This document shows, piece by piece, positions 30,985 to 42,351 of a stretch of DNA of 45,879 nucleotides. Origin of the DNA: Podochytrium sp. JEL0797 (lineage: Eukaryota > Chytridiomycota > Chytridiomycetes > Chytridiales > Chytriomycetaceae); contig JADGJG010000091.1 of the NCBI GenBank assembly GCA_027596195.1, positions 1 to 45,879 on the forward strand, read 5' to 3'. The notes below the pieces were generated by a model. That model searched no databases, was not told the DNA's origin, and was given only the letters and a program-made list of their open reading frames with translations. Positions within the stretch are counted from its first letter, which is position 1; each line of letters starts with the position of its first letter. A program made the position numbers and the translations under genes.

Positions 30985-33699
30985 CAAATAAAGTTTAGTC
31001 CAGCCCAAATGACATAGGAAGTTGGAATCAGTCCGTCTTTGTTGCCGTCGTGAATTGTAATCCACCCAGTTCCATCGTCGTCTAAATTACGATTGCATTT
31101 AGTCGCGTCTACATGAAACGCGTTGATGGTACCTTCATCAAGGACCCAAACGTTCTGGCCGGCTTTCACAGAAATCTCATCGTCTCCAGACGAGACAAAA
31201 TCAAATAGAACTTTCTGCAAAGCGGGATCAACCTCGAGAATCGAAAAAAGGCATCCAACGAACCATTTTGATTCCGACAACACCGTCGAATTGCCTGGCT
31301 TCAATCCCATCTTCCTGAAGAGTCGTTGCGCTTTCGTTGTTTTGGAGCGGAGAACGAGTTTGCTCAGAACCGGAAAGCGCCGGTTCAAATGCCGCTTCCA
31401 CGACAGCGGTTGAATGATCAGACTCCAATTGAATTACGGCCAATGTCTCGATATATGCCGTAGGAACAAGGCCAATCTGCTCGTTGCAATAAACCTTGGT
31501 CCAGCCAGCTCCATCATCTGAAAAACAAACCTCAGATGAAATACCATAACGCGTTGAAACATACCAATCTCAACAATCTCAACCGTTTCTCCTTCAAACA
31601 CCGACATTTCATCTACACTCGCGTTCTCTGGTCTCGAGTAATCATACAACACGATCGCTCGCAATCCAATTGCTTGCGACACTTCAGCAACAGGTACAAC
31701 AGATGGCGCAGAGCTGCTTTGCGAAAAGTTTGAATCAAGGGTGGTGGCTGATTGCCTGTTTCCTTTCACGCTCTTGGTTCGAGGCAAGTGTCTTGGAATC
31801 GGTGGTGGCGCAGCGAGACTCGAGTGCATCAGCTGCCTCATTGGGGACCTCGATTGCGAACAGGTGGGTGATATTTTGAGTTCGCATTTGACATGCGAGC
31901 TCATTCCGCTTTTTTGTTTCGGTTCGATACATGAGGCTGGAGTCGGTGGTCGAATTCGAGAATTTGTTCACTCACCAGTCTTTACAGGCAAGCCCGAGTT
32001 TGCCGACTCCCCAGATTACTTGACGACAATAGCTGCAGCTTGTCGGCATGGCGTATGAGCAGTTTTGGAAATTGTGGAACACGTCTCGCTCTTTTTCGGC
32101 TGGCAAGAAACGATTTAGGAATTCGAAACGGGAGAAGAATTATCTTACATCCTACACCGGCAACAATCGTATCTATGTTTGACTGAAGTCTTGCTTTTGA
32201 TGAATTCAAGGAAATGTGTTCTCGTCGGATTTCGAGGATTTTCTAAGGCGGGGTTTCAATTCAACATCACTATGGCCGTTGCATGTTTCACTCACATCAA
32301 ATACGTCTTCCATATCGCCCTGTTCCGGATTCTTCATATAAACGTCATACAACAGTTCCATCCCTTCGATTCCTTTTGTTTTGACTGACAAATCGCGTTC
32401 GACATGCTGCAACTTCTTTCTCAACTTATGCAGTGTATTGACCATATAGCATCTCGAGAATTCATCTGACGCCATCTCAACCGAGTCTCTCCACATGACA
32501 CTGGGCACAATGACAAAGTCTTTGGGAGTCAATCTTTGATACATATCCGGGGCGGTTTGTGGGTTCAAATGAATAAACACTTCGGTGTCGTGCTTTGGTG
32601 AGATGGATGTAATGAGAGGTTTCAACTCGGAGGTGATGTTTGTGCTGGTGGAATGGATGAATTCCTCGTCAATGAGGGCGAAGCTTTGCCAAATCTTTTT
32701 CAAGGATTCATAAATGGATTCAGAGAGACAATGAAGATCCTGTGAATGGACAAAGAGTTATTTCTGAATGGGAATCCCGCATTTGGTTTACATTCAGCAG
32801 GCTGGGGACTTCTTCCGTGAAGTATTTGTTCTTCACTGCATTGGAAGCGCAGACTCCAAGAATATACAAATTCTAAACAATGCGTGAGTGCTTTCGACAA
32901 AAAAGGCCAGGAATACCTTCTTGTTGTTCATATCCAAAATCTCTTGATGCCAAGCCAGTTTCAACTTTTCCCGCGTTTTATCATCCGATGCTCGGTCATA
33001 TTTAGCCTTGATATTTTCCACTGCTTCACAGGCATCGTCATATTTCTTTTTGGCCTTGTCCTTGTCCGCATAAATCTCGTCGCGTTCAGCAGTGAGGCGC
33101 TGCGAAAAGTTCATGTGCTGCTCACGAGTCCGAATAAATATACTTCATAAATCCCATGCATCAAAATCCTTGCCTTTTTGCGTGCATCGTCCTTCTTTGA
33201 CGCCAGATTTTTGAGCTTTTCGCAAACGCGATCATTCAGAGATTCCGCATACGCGAAATGAGCCTCCGATCGACTCTCGGTTGCTTGAATGATTGAATTC
33301 CACGCCTTTTCAACAGAGTTATGAAGCGATCTAAATGCAACAACCACGATTGAGTTTCTGGTTTCCATCCGCGTCTCACACCAAAACAAAAAAAGCCAAC
33401 AAACCCCGTTGGATCCTCATATTTTTCGCACACCAAGCTACCCTTTGTAAACAGAGCTCTCTTTTCATTCCTTGCAGCGTGTTTTTTGGCCAGAGCGTCC
33501 AACTTTTTTCCGAATTCGCGTTCGAGGTCAGCGCGTTCTTTGACAAAGTCTTTGACGTCACTCAAAAAGGCGAGGGAGCCAGTCTGGAGGGTGATCAGTT
33601 TGGATATTCTGCATTCGAAAGAGTGTATTTTACCAAATGGGCATCCAGGACCAACTCGGGAGTGAATGAGAAGGTGCAGTCGCGGTGTTTTGTCGACAT
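30984..33699 (-). CDS. BZZ1: F-BAR/C1/SH3/SH3 protein BZZ1
   Basis: Bzz1 bends membrane at endocytic actin patches and recruits the Las17/WASP actin machinery. Twelve exons are proposed: 33699-33634, 33583-33432, 33330-33144, 33099-32917, 32872-32792, 32739-32296, 32242-32149, 32099-31976, 31908-31565, 31517-~31438, 31214-31133 and 31081-30984, giving ~644 residues, as in yeasts. The F-BAR domain has FLSDVKDFVKERADLEREFG, SEAHFAYAESLNDRVCEKLK and KDKAKKKYDDACEAVENIKA. A complete C1 zinc finger follows (H-x12-C-x2-C-x13-C-x2-C-x4-H-x2-C-x7-C; CSYCRQVIWGVGK, GMSSHVKC). SH3-1 (IVLYDYSRPENASVDEMSVF, GLVPTAYIE) and SH3-2 (KVLFDFVSSGDDEISVKAGQ, GLIPTSYV) close it. The intron between the SH3 domains is uncertain: either a ~223-nt intron or a longer acidic linker. 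Confidence 0.9.
30987..30992 (+). terminator. AATAAA for CHK1 inside the BZZ1 coding end
   Basis: The hexamer lies 9 bases after the CHK1 TAG and overlaps the last codons of BZZ1 on the other strand. Confidence 0.5.
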
Positions 33700-34235
33700 T
33701 CCCCAATTTTGACCGAGGAATTTTCTTTTACAAATCGAATTTGACTTAAAATCCACGGTAGAACCATTACGGGAAGAAAAACAAATGTATACCGGAGAGC
33801 GTTCAATTTGATATTCTCGCCTGGGGTATGGATCCTTGGTCTTCCTTTTCTCTCCTTCTTTCTTTCTCCAGACGGCAAGACCAGCAAGGGAGAAGTGGTC
33901 CACGGAACTTTCACGCGCCCTTACAAAGAGTACCAGAAGGGCAACGAAGAAATCGAGTCCATCTTTGCCTGGTCTCCTGGACTTGAGCAGTGTGTCGTCA
34001 TCCAAGGATTTGGCTTTGGCTATTCACAGTTTCACACATGAGAAAGAGTTTATTGGCAATATGAAATATGTTTCCACGAGGCATTGGGAAAAACTGCATG
34101 AAAAATAAAGTTACTGGTGTGGGTGCTCTTGTCAAAATCGAACGCGTGAAAATCTTTGACCTCAACGCAAGAGGCGCGCGCAACCTCGACCAATCTTTGA
34201 CCTCCCCACCCCTCTGACACTGCAAAAACATCCAA
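33700..34235. promoter_or_regulatory. Divergent intergenic region, BZZ1 / BBOF1
   Basis: 536 bp between divergent starts. AT-rich near the middle; an ACGCGT hexamer at about 34142 lies roughly 94 bp upstream of BBOF1. No coding frame with family features was found. Confidence 0.35.
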
Positions 34236-36687
34236 ATGGGCGACGACAAAAAGAAAAAGAAGAAGGGCGGCAAAGAGAAGAAGGGCAAAAAGAAGGACCA
34301 TGGCGGAAAAAAGGACCATGGCGAGAAAATGATCCTCAACGCTCGTGGAGAAATGGTCCCCGTGATGCAATTTGCAATGGAGCAAACGTGAGTCGTTCTT
34401 ATTTCGCTATAGGATGGGGATGCTTACGATTGATTTTCGTCCAAAGCCTCGACGCGACCACAAAGTCATTGGTCTCCTACAAGGAGCGCATGACGGGTTT
34501 GATTGTAACCAACGAAGTTCTCCAAGAGAATTGTACGCAGCAAGAGAAAGACGCTGTAAGTGATCCATTTCTGGAATCATTGGCAAAACTAATCGAGGAA
34601 TCTTCCAGCTCGACGTGATCGCCGCCCTGCATGCCGAATCCGACAAAAAAGGAAGTCAAATCAAAGAACTCCGCGATGAAATGGAGGCAGCAATGGAACG
34701 CGCAAAGCTCGAACGACAGGCGATTATCGAAGAGGCTGAAATGAAGATTCAAGGTGATTCTTACTCCTCCAAACTCCACTCAACGAAATGCTCATTATTT
34801 CCTTCGTTAGAAATGAACGCAATCTTGAACGAAAAGGATTCCGCGTTCAAAGTGATGCAAGCTGAGTTTGCAGTCATCAAAGATTTCAGGGTACGCAGCC
34901 TCGACGCGTTTGACCCCCCCCCCCCGCTCTCCCCACCCAAACTGAAATCGAAACCCAAAAACCAGAAAAAACGGCAAGATATGCTAAAAGACTTGGAATA
35001 CCAAAAAGAAGAGCTCGCAGACACACAACGACAACACAAGGATACAGTCACGCGAATGGAACGAAAGTTTTTTGAGGAAAAGATTCGGTTGCAAAAGGAA
35101 GCGAATCGAAAAATCTCAGAGCTCGCGTCCAAAGCGCATAAAGTAAGAGAACCCAAATTTTTTCCTCGTGAATCTAAAAAGGGTCATCTCTTTCCTTTTT
35201 CAGGAAGCCGTTGCAAATTTGGACGACACGACCAAAGAGATTTATAAAAAGAATCTGCAAATGGCCGAATCGCTCCGATACCATGTTGAAGAAGGGGAAG
35301 AGCTCGGAAAGCAGAACCGTGCCCTCTTACTCGCCAACAGGCAGTTGATGGAAGAAAAAGACCTCCATAACGTGATTGTGAAGGAAAAAGTACTACAAGT
35401 GAAGCAACAATCGCAAGAGGTTCGTTCCAAATTTGCATACCCGGGTTGCATTCTGATTCGCCTTACAGATCAAAGACCTCAACTCCAAAATCGAAAGCAT
35501 GGAACACTCCCTCTCGCACGTGGTCCGTGAATTCGAACACGAGCGTGAAATCATTGGGAAACTGGCCCGCAAAGAAATCAACGAGGTGAAAAAAGTGGCG
35601 ACACGGTTACGTGAGAATTTGGAAGTCAAATCGTACGAAATGAAACACATCAAGCGACTCGCGCAACATGTGTTGGATCAACGGACCAAACTCGAAAAGT
35701 TTTTCATGGACGCTTTGGATCATGTGAGGACACAGATTGTGAAGGAACGGGAAATGGCGAAGAAGGCGGCTCATAATACGTATAATCGAAGAATTCGAGA
35801 GGTAAAAGCACTTGAGTTCCCATAGAAAAGCGGACAACTGAATACGAAAAAATACAACAAAGGTCATGTCCAAAAAGTCGGTCCCCTTCCCTCCCGTTCA
35901 ATCCTTCCGTCCCAACGCAACCCCTCTCACGAACCAATTCAAACTCAGTGCAGCCACAGCCGTCGCAAACTCCATCATGAAACCACCCCCTTCACCTCCC
36001 ACCCAAACCGCCTTTGCCGCTGAAGACGCGAAACCGCCACCCATCCCTGGCCCCGCCCAAGTCGACATCAAAGACCTATCATGGCCCGATAAAGAACGCG
36101 TGTTGAGACTCCTGTTTGCGAAAATGAATGGCGTGGCGTTGGGTGTAGAGGATGACTTGCAGCCTTCGGAGGAGCCTGAAGATTCACAGCAGGGGCGAGA
36201 AGAGGAGGAATATTACTATGATGATTCCATGTATCATGACGGGAATGGAGGTCAAAATAGTGAAGGGGGTGATGGTGAAATTCCCGAAGGATACACCAAT
36301 GTTGTGGACGTTGCCCTGCTGCAACAAGTGGGTGAGCAACAACCGCAGCAGCGAACGCAAGATGTTCCCAGTCAACCGCAGCAATTTGATTCGAATTCAA
36401 TTCTGAAAGAGACTGCTGCGACTGTTGCCCCACAAACTGAGACTGGCCCCACGCAAGCGAATGATATCGTAGTGTCGGACATTCAGGCATCTCCGGCAGT
36501 GACCGATCCACCACCAGCACTAGAATCAAAACCTGTCATCAACATTGAACCCGGCAACCTGACAACCGCCTACTCAGGCTCACGAAGAAACCTAATCCCC
36601 AAGAGCGAACACGCGTTGGAACCCATCATATCCGGAGTCACACCCACAGATGTATCGAGAGCCGAATCAGTGACTTCCAATCATTGA
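34236..36687 (+). CDS. BBOF1: Basal body orientation factor 1 (BBOF1/CCDC176)-like coiled-coil protein
   Basis: BBOF1 is a coiled-coil protein of basal bodies and axonemes found in ciliated eukaryotes. Eight exons (34236-34387, 34447-34555, 34609-34753, 34811-34890, 34966-35142, 35204-35419, 35469-35801, 35863-36687) join to 678 residues, longer than human BBOF1 because of a disordered tail. The N terminus is very Lys-rich (MGDDKKKKKKGGKEKKGKKK). A continuous coiled coil runs from about residue 50 to 405 (KSLVSYKERMTGLIVTNEVL, DTQRQHKDTVTRMERKFFEE, DDTTKEIYKKNLQMAESLRY). The family end motif DLSWPDKERVLRLLFAKMNG is present, followed by an acidic Gln/Pro-rich tail of ~180 residues. Its presence implies flagellated cells. 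An AATAAA lies at 36713-36718, and CTF4 stops 38 bp beyond this gene's stop. Confidence 0.9.
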
Positions 36688-36712
36688 AACCAATAATTGA
36701 AAAAACAAAAAC

Positions 36713-36718
36713 AATAAA
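36713..36718 (+). terminator. AATAAA for BBOF1
   Basis: 26 bases after the BBOF1 stop and 8 bases before the convergent CTF4 stop codon. Confidence 0.5.
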
Positions 36719-36725
36719 ATAGTAT

Positions 36726-39700
36726 TTATGCATGCGCTACATCCTCCACAACAACTTTTGATTTGCCTTTCTCCTCCCACGTCCTCTCCGGAAACTCACA
36801 AGACGCGTTCTCCTTCCCCGCAGCAGCAACCGTTTCAGAACCCACATCATTCCCACTCTTCAACTCATCAAGCGCAGCATCGAGTTGCATGTCCGAGTCG
36901 TCCGATTCAGGGGCGGATGGAACCACGGGTTCCGCCTTCTTTTCTTTAGAGGGTGTCGTTGCCGTAGAAGGTTGCTTGAAAAAGAAACCAGAAAGCTTGC
37001 TTTGCTCTTTTCCTTTGGGAACCGCGGTCACGGGATGCTCCTCCTTGACGACTTTGGCAGCCGCCACTTTCGCGTCCTTGGCTTCCTTGGCTGAACGCAA
37101 AAAAAACTTATCAGTTCCCAAAGCCCCAAACGCGCCAAAACGCCAACCACAGAAGAAAGAAAACTCAACTGTCTTTCAAATCCTGAAACAAAGCTCCCAC
37201 AGATCCAACCTTGCCTCCATAAACACCACTACTACTCCCCACATTTACAACCGGCCCCTTCATCCCACCACCACCCGCAGATACCGAGAACGGGTTCTTG
37301 ACTCTCGGAGCAGGTGAATTGGTGACACCATCACCACCAGTAGCAGTTGCCGCCGATTTCAACGGAGTCGCCCCAAACATGCTCAGTTTCGACTTTGCAC
37401 TTTTCGGGGCAACCACCTCTGGCGCTGGAGCAGGAGTCTCTTCGGGGAACCGATCGTCTTCGAAATCGTTCGTTTGCGTGTAGTCATCGTCGTTCGCGAC
37501 GACTGTGGACGGCTGCGTGTGGGAGACGGGTTCAATAGGGGCAGAAGGGGTAGGTGGAAGGATGGCAGATTTCGCGGGTTTGGGGTTCGCCACTGCGACT
37601 GGTTCGGCGAGTGCTTCGGGTTTGATGTGCACAGGCGCTTCTGGGGCGGCGGGTGCCGCAACGTGGACGACGCGTGTGACTACGGTGGTGGCGGCTTGGA
37701 CGCGTTTCTTTTCGTCCTCTTCATTTTTCAAGAATTCCTGGTAATAGGGGTGTTGGATAAGTTGATTGTTGCGCGGGAACAACAACGAAAAAAAACAAGA
37801 AAGCAAACCTCCTTGACTTGGTTAATCTTGTTGGCCAACGAGGACTGCCCGTACCCGACAGCCACTTTCAAGGCACCGTTAATCGATTTTATAGAGGTGA
37901 GCGTTTGCGCGAGTTCCAGCGCCTTGAGCGATTTCTCTTGTTTGCACGCAGCCTGGTGGCAAAAAAAAACGTTGGGGAATGTAAGTAGCAATACGGGCAG
38001 AGAGAATGCGTCTTGTGCAAAAAAATGCATACAACAATCTGATGGACGACTTGTTTGTCAACGTCCGTCTCCAATTTTTGCTTCAAGTCGCGTTCCTTTT
38101 GCTTGGGTGCAAGGTGAACGTGGGAGGTGCCGATCGCATGGGCCGCGTTGATTCTGGCGCGCAGGATTCTGTGTGTGAAGAAGGGAAGGAGATCAGTGAA
38201 TAAAAGTCCTGCAACAAAACGCAAAGATATTCTCACCCTTCTTCCTCAACAGGACTCAACCCTTCTCCCATCAACATTGGAATCCGCAGGTCCATGTCAC
38301 TAATGATGGATTTGGGTGGGAACGGGTGCTTGTCGCCACTCTACAAAAACATATGCCAAAACAAGAAAACGTTCAGCCTTCTTCGCAAAAAAAAAAACCA
38401 AGTTCAATTTTTTTGGCCCTCCTCACCTTGCAAATCACACACATGAACTGCTTCTCCGTCACACCAATCGGCCAGTAATGCAACTGCTTCCCATCGCGTG
38501 CAATGCGCGCGTCGAAAATGGGTCTCCACGCGTAATCGTCGTACGGGCTCATCATTCTCAACACGCCGCTCGAGTCATACGTAACAAGGCACTACCAACA
38601 GAAAGCAAAAGGTTAAAAAACTCGTTCATCGTCATAAAGAAAGGTCAAAAACTCACATTCGAATCCGAAAACCCAACCCAACTCAACACAGAACTCGGCG
38701 AAACAGGCACCCCTTCCTTCCTCACAGTTTCAACCCCTTTCGCATTCACCCGCATCAACAGATACCCCAAATTCTGATCCCCATGGAAAGTCCCTCCGCG
38801 ATGATACACAACCCCCAACCACTCCCCTTCCCCACACAAGGCCACAACATTGCCTTCCAAACACCGAACATCCGTTTGAATCCCCGAGAAACTAATGAAC
38901 CGGAGGTACCGCAAATCAGTGGCAACCACAACCCCACGCGACGTGAGACACACGGCTTTGACGCTCTCATTGGGTGACATGTGGATCGTCCATCCCCCTG
39001 CACCGCCGGAGCTGCCGCCGCCTGATGCCCAGTTATCGAACGGTTTGTACTCAATCACAGAGTTGGCCGGGATGCTGGTCGTGCGTGGAGAGTCCTTGTG
39101 GAGTGGGCTGTTGGGGTCGGAGGCGAATACGGCCCCGCGGGAGTTGAGGGCGGCCATGGTGATGTGGTAGTGGTCTTGGTAGGAGAAGTCGCGGTGGGAT
39201 TTGTCGTGGTGGGAGATGTGGATGACGGATTGGGAGGGTTGTTCGACGGTGTAGATGAGGCCGAGGAGGTTGAAGGCTTTCGGAAAAAGTGAATGAAAGG
39301 GACGGGAATCCAGTTGTTAGTATTTTAGCGCCAGTCAAGATGAAATAAAAGAAAAAGAACGAGTTTTTACCCAAATACTTCTTGTTCCCCTTCAACGGCG
39401 TCGCACCAGGCTGAAAACTCTCCTGACATTCAACCCCACTCGACACAATCCCGCCCCCGAACCCTCCATACCCTCCACTCCTTCCAGCAGCAGCCGCAGT
39501 CACCTGCTTGCGATAGTATTTTCGGGCATCCCCCGCCGTTTCAATCTTGTTCGCGTACCCCATTCCGTCATCGTCGACAACAAAGTCGTTGAAGTCTTCT
39601 TCATCCGACATGTCAATGTCTTCGAGGAGGGTCGAGGTCCGGGTTTCGGTGCGGTGTTTTTTGGGTCGAGACTCCGAGAATCCATCCATGGCGCGTTTGG

Positions 39701-41426
39701 CTGTGAATTTGTTTGCAGAGAGAAGGTGCAGCAAGTGAGAAAACACTTTCCACGAACGAGAAAATGGAGGACGGAGGGGGAAACTCACGTTTGCTAGACT
39801 CTACAACGGCGGTATCAAAGTCCATAATGATGCTTTGCTTTTCAGAGTCGGTCGTGGTGGTTTCGGTGGTGGAAAATGTTGTTCCACCAACATCCTGCAA
39901 GTATTCCATCTCGAACGCATCCGTGACCTAAACGCACGAAGGCGGAGTTCATAAAAAATCGGATACAACGCCAACACGCAAAGAAAACTGGCGGAATTTA
40001 CCATCACGACGTCGTTCTTGGTCGGGTGCCAAGCAAAGTCCGTTACCACGGCGGGGTTTTTGACACTGAAGTGTGGTGAAACGAAAGATGCGAGCGTGAA
40101 TTTGAGGTTGAACCGACGCCACATCACGACACTCACGTCTTGAACGGAGTCTTTTCCTTTCCGCTAGAGCTCCAAAAGTACATTTTGCCCGATTGGTCAG
40201 TAGAGGCGATCGTGTGGCCGTCGTGGGAATATTGAACGGCAGTAACGGACTTGGAATTCGAGAAAAACAAAATTAGTCAGTTTAGGGATCCTGCAGATGC
40301 AATCAGCATTTATTTGCTACCTTGGAGTGGTTTGGCAGGGTTGCCACGGAAGCCCATGTTTTGGTGTCCAAAATGTTGACTTCCTTGTAAAGGCCGGGAA
40401 TCGCGATAAATTTCCCGCTCGGGTGCCACGAGATGCGGCCCATGTCTTTGGATCTAATCACCGGTTAGAGATTGTTTCAAAGGGATCTGAGGAGCACAAA
40501 ATTGACTCACTCGACGTTCGAGGCGGGAAGAGCGCTTCGAAGCACGCGATGCGAAACGGGCTTGGGTCCTCGCAGGTCCCACACGTGCAAATCACCCAGT
40601 GTATCGACCGAAGCCTAAGAATCGATTGTTGTTTCGATGAGAAAACGATTGGCCAGGTTGAGACTTGCGTTCTCACCAAAAAGTCGCCGTCCGGAGAAAA
40701 CTCAAGAGATTTGATAGTTTCCGTGTGGCCCTTGATGCTCACTGCCTGTTTAATGTCGTCGATGTTGATGATTCTGATTTCAGCGTCCCTGTTTTGAAGA
40801 GTGAGATTCGGACTTGGGTTTCGAGGGGACACTCAACTCGCCGGCCACGGCAACCTCCTGGTGCGGACGCAGAAGTCTGTTTGCGGGACGCGGTCTGAAC
40901 TGCACGGCGTGGATGGGCGTGGTGAGGCGGGTGAGGGTTTTTTCGAAGCCAAGCGAGATTGCCGAGAACAGCAGGGCCTCTGCAGAGTCGAACGCAATGA
41001 CTACGAAGTCGTCCTGGGGGTTTCTAAGTAAGTGCCATGTAGTGCTAGGCGATAGCTACGTAGTGCTAGGCGATTGCTACGTAGGGCTAAGCGATGCCAG
41101 GCACTGCCAGGCACAAGGCGAAGCGCGCAAGCACGCAGCAACCACGCAACCACGCACACCACATAGAAAACAATACACACCTGCACGGCCAGCGCCAAAG
41201 GCAGCGCGTCTCTTTTTGGCGCCAGGTGAAGCGGCAGCGCCATCGCCGAGTCGTCGTCGTCAACAAGATCCTCTGCCATAAAGCACCGCGCCGCGTGCGC
41301 CAAGTCGCCAGTGCACGACGCTACAACCTGGGACCCGCCAGCGAGGAACCCGACGCGGCAAAGTGCTTCGCCTGATGTTGTGGTGCGGCGAGGGGCTGTT
41401 GAAGAGAGCAGTGGAACAAATCCCAT
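36726..41426 (-). CDS. CTF4: Replisome adaptor CTF4/WDHD1 (AND-1)
   Basis: Ctf4/AND-1 trimerises at the replication fork and links the CMG helicase to polymerase alpha. Sixteen exons (41426-41181, 41013-40838, 40788-40677, 40614-40511, 40453-40321, 40249-40137, 40065-40002, 39927-39789, 39700-39371, 39276-38657, 38591-38427, 38340-38237, 38168-38033, 37952-37809, 37737-37170, 37090-36726) join exactly to 1172 residues, near human WDHD1. The N-terminal WD40 propeller includes DAEIRIINIDDIKQAVSIKG, GDLHVWDLRG, GRISWHPSGKFIAIPGLYKE and DFAWHPTKNDVVM. A basic/acidic linker holds RPKKHRTETR. The SepB propeller has SNGV-type ALNSRGAVFAS, LGVVYHRGGTFHGDQNLGYL and SWVGFSDSN. Helices and a disordered C terminus follow; it contains QSKLSGFFFKQPS, resembling a PCNA-interacting motif. 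Confidence 0.93.
41037..41110. repeat. ~22-bp tandem repeat in CTF4 intron 1
   Basis: Three imperfect units: GTAGTGCTAGGCGATAGCTA, GTAGTGCTAGGCGATTGCTA and GTAGGGCTAAGCGATGCCAG, followed by CCAGGCACTG repeats. They lie inside the 167-nt first intron, which is longer than most introns here. Confidence 0.7.
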
Positions 41427-41563
41427 TGCTGCCGTTTGTTTTGTTTTTTCTGGCTTTCGGACGAAAAGTGAATTTCGTGTTTGCACGTCCACACGAGGAT
41501 TCACATCCACGCTTCTTTTTTTATACACGCACGCACACATAAAAGATATAAAATATACACTCC

Positions 41564-41569
41564 TTTATT
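41564..41569 (-). terminator. AATAAA downstream of the 41-residue gene
   Basis: The minus strand reads TTGAATAAAGG 58 bases after the stop of the small gene at 41627. It is the only strong signal nearby and has no other minus-strand gene to serve. Confidence 0.5.
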
Positions 41570-41626
41570 CAATACAATCATAGCACAAAGAAGGAGAAAC
41601 TCGGTGAACGGATGCTTTGGATTGAT

Positions 41627-41752
41627 TCACATAACAAATTCCTTGTGGCCCTTGTGCGCAAGGTACAAATTCATGGTCACGTCTCTGATGGGAGAGCTGG
41701 GAGCAAGCGCTGCGGGCGCGGCAACTGGAACTGGGGCGGCGATTTGCGGCAT
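41627..41752 (-). CDS. 41-residue protein with its own TATA box and poly(A) signal
   Basis: A short frame of 41 codons plus stop that I cannot assign to a family. The first half is Ala/Pro/Val-rich (MPQIAAPVPVAAPAALAP); the second half ends in TMNLYLAHKGHKEFVM, a basic stretch rich in aromatic and His residues. I treat it as real because it is framed by transcription signals: TATAAA at 41837-41832, 80 bp upstream of the ATG, and AATAAA 58 bp after the stop. The in-frame ATG at 41842 lies upstream of the TATA position and is unlikely to be used. TATA boxes were not seen at other genes here, so this one may be strongly or inducibly expressed. It may also be the last exon of a longer gene, but no acceptor is obvious. 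Confidence 0.5.
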   Translation of the reverse strand: MPQIAAPVPVAAPAALAPSSPIRDVTMNLYLAHKGHKEFVM

Positions 41753-41831
41753 TTTGAAGTAGTCAAGGTTGGTTGAGAGTTGTGTATGGCTCGGGTTGGG
41801 AATGAAGTGGAGAACAGCGAATTCACTGAGA

Positions 41832-41837
41832 TTTATA
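41832..41837 (-). promoter_or_regulatory. TATA box of the 41-residue gene
   Basis: The minus strand reads GCGTATAAATCTC, placed 80 bp before the ATG at 41752. Confidence 0.5.
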
Positions 41838-42351
41838 CGCACGCGCTATCATATCGGAAGAGATCGGAATGAAGAATCAGCGTGTTTTCTTGGGTGGCGG
41901 GTGGGTGGCGGGGGGGTTTCGTGCGTGCACATGGAGCGAGTCCATATGCGTCACCAACCGTGTTTTCGGTGGCTCCGAGGAGCCAGAAACGAGAGCGGCT
42001 GTTTCGGCGAGAATATGTGAAGGTCAAGGGAGGTCGTTCTTTTCAGTCGTGTCAGTTCGGAGCGGTCTTGGCCGGACAAATGTGAGACTTTCAAGGAGAG
42101 AGAATCATTGTGCTTATGCCAATACACGGCACACCTCGTCGTTGAGAATATGATGCTCGTCGTATCGGAAGGGAGATTGGTTTGACGTGTTGTCTTCGTT
42201 CTCAATTGAAACCAATAAATAGACTCAGACCTCCAACATCATTACCACTCCCTGCTGAGCATGCTCCCAGACTTCTCACACTATATCTTCTTCTCAATAC
42301 AATACAAACGCGTGAAAAAAACCTTCCTTCTGGCCAACGCATAAAAATCTA
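41838..42351. other. Intergenic region between the 41-residue gene and the F-box-like gene
   Basis: No supported gene. Two related short stretches, ATCGGAAGAGATCGG near 41853 and ATCGGAAGGGAGATTGG near 42165, may be shared regulatory sites or chance. An ACGCGT sits near 42308, just upstream of the F-box-like gene. Confidence 0.3.

Noticed and set aside
41182..41540. Upstream extension of CTF4 to the ATG at 41540
   Set aside because: The added 38 residues are unlike the family, and the ATG at 41426 begins the propeller at the expected place.
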